Shown here piece by piece: positions 4,452 through 5,720 of a stretch of DNA of 5,720 nt. Made by a program: the position numbers and the translations under genes. The DNA lies in assembly GCA_003972865.1 (NCBI GenBank), contig QOAX01000182.1:1-5720 (forward strand). The letters are read 5' to 3'. The notes under the pieces were generated by a model. That model searched no databases and had not been told where the DNA came from. It was given only the letters and a program-made list of their open reading frames with translations. The first letter of the stretch is position 1; each line of letters opens with the position of its first letter. The stretch is from Verrucomicrobiota bacterium. GTDB taxonomy: Bacteria > Verrucomicrobiota > Verrucomicrobiia > Limisphaerales > UBA1096.

Positions 4452-5720
4452 ACCGCTGCTGCGCTGATGCTTGGCCAGGCGGTGTCTGCACGGGCTATCG
4501 AGCCGCAGGATATCTTGGCACCGATCGTTGGCCCGGTGGTGATCCTGCCGCACGTTTCGCTGTCGGAGAGTTATGACGACAACGTTTTTTTACTGAGTGA
4601 CGAGCAGGGAAAGATCGATGACTTGGTGACCACCCTCTCGCCGGGCATCGGCCTGCAGTTCGGTGAAAACATCCTCGACAGCAACTTCATCGGACTCGAC
4701 TACACAATGGGTCAGCAGTGGTATGCGGAGAACAACGAACTCAACACCGACAACCACGCCCTGACCTTCGGCATCAATTACCTAAAGGAGGGCAAGTTCA
4801 CATTCACTGGGGGTGACATAATTCGTTTGGACAATACCTTGTTGAAAGGACGTGAGAGAACTTTTTTCACAGATTTGACTAAAGGCTCTCCGGAAAGCAG
4901 AAGCATCCTCATCGAGCGCAAGTCGTTCAACGACCGATACCGTTTTGAATACACGATCAGCCCGAAAACCAGCGTTTACGCTGCCACCTCCTACAATGCC
5001 TCCGATTACAGCGAGGAACCTCACTACTACTATCAGGATGTTTTTGGCACGCGCATACCGTACTCCTTGTTTGATGTCGCCAACTGGAACAACACGGTCG
5101 GTTATGGCTGGCAAGCTTTTGCCAAGATCAAGCTCTACGGCAGTTTTTTTTATGGCATCACCATGATCGAAACCAACTTGGAGAGAATGGGAGAGCGACC
5201 AGACTCGAATTTCTTCGGTGGCCACATCTCCGCTGTGGGTGTTTTTTCGGAGAAATTGAAGGGCCAGGTTCAGTTGGGTTATCAGTCTCGCCAATTTGAT
5301 CGTCTCTCGAATGGATACGGAGGCGGCTCGCACGGCCTGCCTATTTTCGAGGCCGAGTTGGATTACGATTACACCCAGAAAGGAACTGTTTCACTGATTT
5401 ACCAACATGGGGGTACTGTTTCCATTCACAGCCCGGATTCAGCCGTTACAAGAGATTTGATGACTATCCTTGTAAATCAAAAAATTGGTACGACCGGCAA
5501 GTTAAATGCCACACTCGGCGCAACCTATGAACTGGACACCTACGAAACTCGGGATGCACGTGAATACCAATATCTCAGAATGAACGCGGGGGTCTCGTAC
5601 AGCTTCAACCAGTGGCTGAGCTCAAGCCTAAGATATGATTTCCAGATGTTTGACAGCAACAAGGGGAATATTGACTACAACGTCAATCGCGTTATGTTGG
5701 GCCTTTCGGTGGGCTATTAA
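4416..5720 (+). CDS. Secreted outer membrane beta-barrel protein, porin-2-like (function unknown)
   Basis: The product is 434 residues from TTG 4416 and ends at TAA 5718-5720, the last bases of the window. The N-terminus is a typical Sec signal peptide: Lys5 and Arg7, a hydrophobic stretch (9-20, IIGLTAAALMLG), then cleavage after ARA (25-27). The mature protein contains SESYDDNVFLLSDEQ (50-64) followed by a TTLSPGIGLQFG strand. This resembles the start of putative beta-barrel porin 2 and PEP-CTERM/exopolysaccharide-associated outer membrane proteins, as I recall those families. The rest alternates short hydrophobic/polar strands with polar, aromatic-rich loops and ends LGLSVGY, with the C-terminal aromatic residue expected for BAM-dependent barrels. 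No cysteine is in the mature part. Its GC content is visibly lower than that of aroE (one 60-base stretch about 43% against 70%), and it carries several T runs. It is divergent from aroE and apparently monocistronic. The substrate or partner cannot be told from sequence. Confidence 0.82.
   Translation: MDCFKQRGIIGLTAAALMLGQAVSARAIEPQDILAPIVGPVVILPHVSLSESYDDNVFLLSDEQGKIDDLVTTLSPGIGLQFGENILDSNFIGLDYTMGQQWYAENNELNTDNHALTFGINYLKEGKFTFTGGDIIRLDNTLLKGRERTFFTDLTKGSPESRSILIERKSFNDRYRFEYTISPKTSVYAATSYNASDYSEEPHYYYQDVFGTRIPYSLFDVANWNNTVGYGWQAFAKIKLYGSFFYGITMIETNLERMGERPDSNFFGGHISAVGVFSEKLKGQVQLGYQSRQFDRLSNGYGGGSHGLPIFEAELDYDYTQKGTVSLIYQHGGTVSIHSPDSAVTRDLMTILVNQKIGTTGKLNATLGATYELDTYETRDAREYQYLRMNAGVSYSFNQWLSSSLRYDFQMFDSNKGNIDYNVNRVMLGLSVGY

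Larger units (their letters stand above)
308..4477. repeat. Dispersed over-represented octamer CTTGGCCA / TGGCCAAG
   Basis: CTTGGCCA is found at 308-315, 2203-2210, 3195-3202, 3475-3482, 4092-4099, 4150-4157 and 4470-4477. Its complement TGGCCAAG is at 1557-1564, 2224-2231 and 3917-3924. The sites at 308-317, 4092-4101 and 4150-4159 are the full palindrome CTTGGCCAAG, and 4090-4103 is a 14-base palindrome. The 7-base core CTTGGCC (or GGCCAAG) also occurs at 23, 342, 587, 3585, 3825 and 4310. A hand estimate from base composition predicts well under one octamer in this length. Sites lie in all five genes and between genes. In codons they read both as Leu-Ala-Lys and as Leu-Gly-Gln, so one favoured peptide does not explain them. 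The function is unknown. Candidates are an uptake-type signal, a methylation site or another genome-wide tag. Confidence 0.6.

Noticed and set aside
3229..4452. 407-residue open frame on the plus strand across the aroE region
   Set aside because: It is antisense to aroE, which has every family motif. The translation is Arg/Gln-rich without recognisable domains, as expected of a shadow frame in high-GC DNA.
1..5720. tRNA, rRNA, CRISPR array, insertion sequence or attachment site
   Set aside because: No cloverleaf, no regularly spaced repeats and no transposase or terminal inverted repeats were seen. The CTTGGCCA sites are irregularly spaced and too short for a CRISPR.

Overview
The window looks like a chromosomal housekeeping segment of a free-living Gram-negative bacterium of moderately high GC. 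A C-terminal signal-peptide-bearing beta-barrel candidate implies an outer membrane, and a prepilin peptidase implies type IV pilus or type II secretion machinery. The small (PurSQL-type) PurL, the Bacillus-type Fe-S PurF, the large-insert prepilin peptidase and the porin-2-like outer membrane protein together suggest the Planctomycetes-Verrucomicrobia-Chlamydiae (PVC) side of the tree, perhaps Verrucomicrobiota. That placement is an inference from gene style and is not proven by the window.

Layout, left to right. (1) 1-2197, plus strand: the 3' end of purL, overlapping by 4 bases (ATGA) a complete purF. These are steps 4 and 1 of de novo purine synthesis and are translationally coupled. (2) 2198-2219: a very short convergent gap. 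A perfect 10-bp inverted repeat (2201-2210 with 2224-2233) spans it and can serve as a shared terminator. (3) 2220-4263, minus strand: aroE (shikimate dehydrogenase) followed by a prepilin peptidase gene whose ATG lies inside the last codons of aroE (8-bp overlap). The two form a coupled operon of unrelated functions. (4) 4264-4415: a divergent intergenic region with two overlapping hairpins and a T-rich tract on the minus strand. (5) 4416-5720, plus strand: a secreted, probably outer membrane beta-barrel protein of lower GC, with no ATG at its start. The window ends exactly on its stop codon.

No complete new system is visible; the genes are mostly ordinary. The most unusual DNA-level signal is a strongly over-represented short word, CTTGGCCA (10 places on either strand in 5.7 kb, in all five genes and between genes, in more than one reading frame). 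Two inverted copies build the hairpin between purF and the prepilin peptidase gene, an arrangement reminiscent of DNA uptake sequences. The second notable signal is an approximately 90-residue insert in the prepilin peptidase that itself looks like a two-fold internal repeat.
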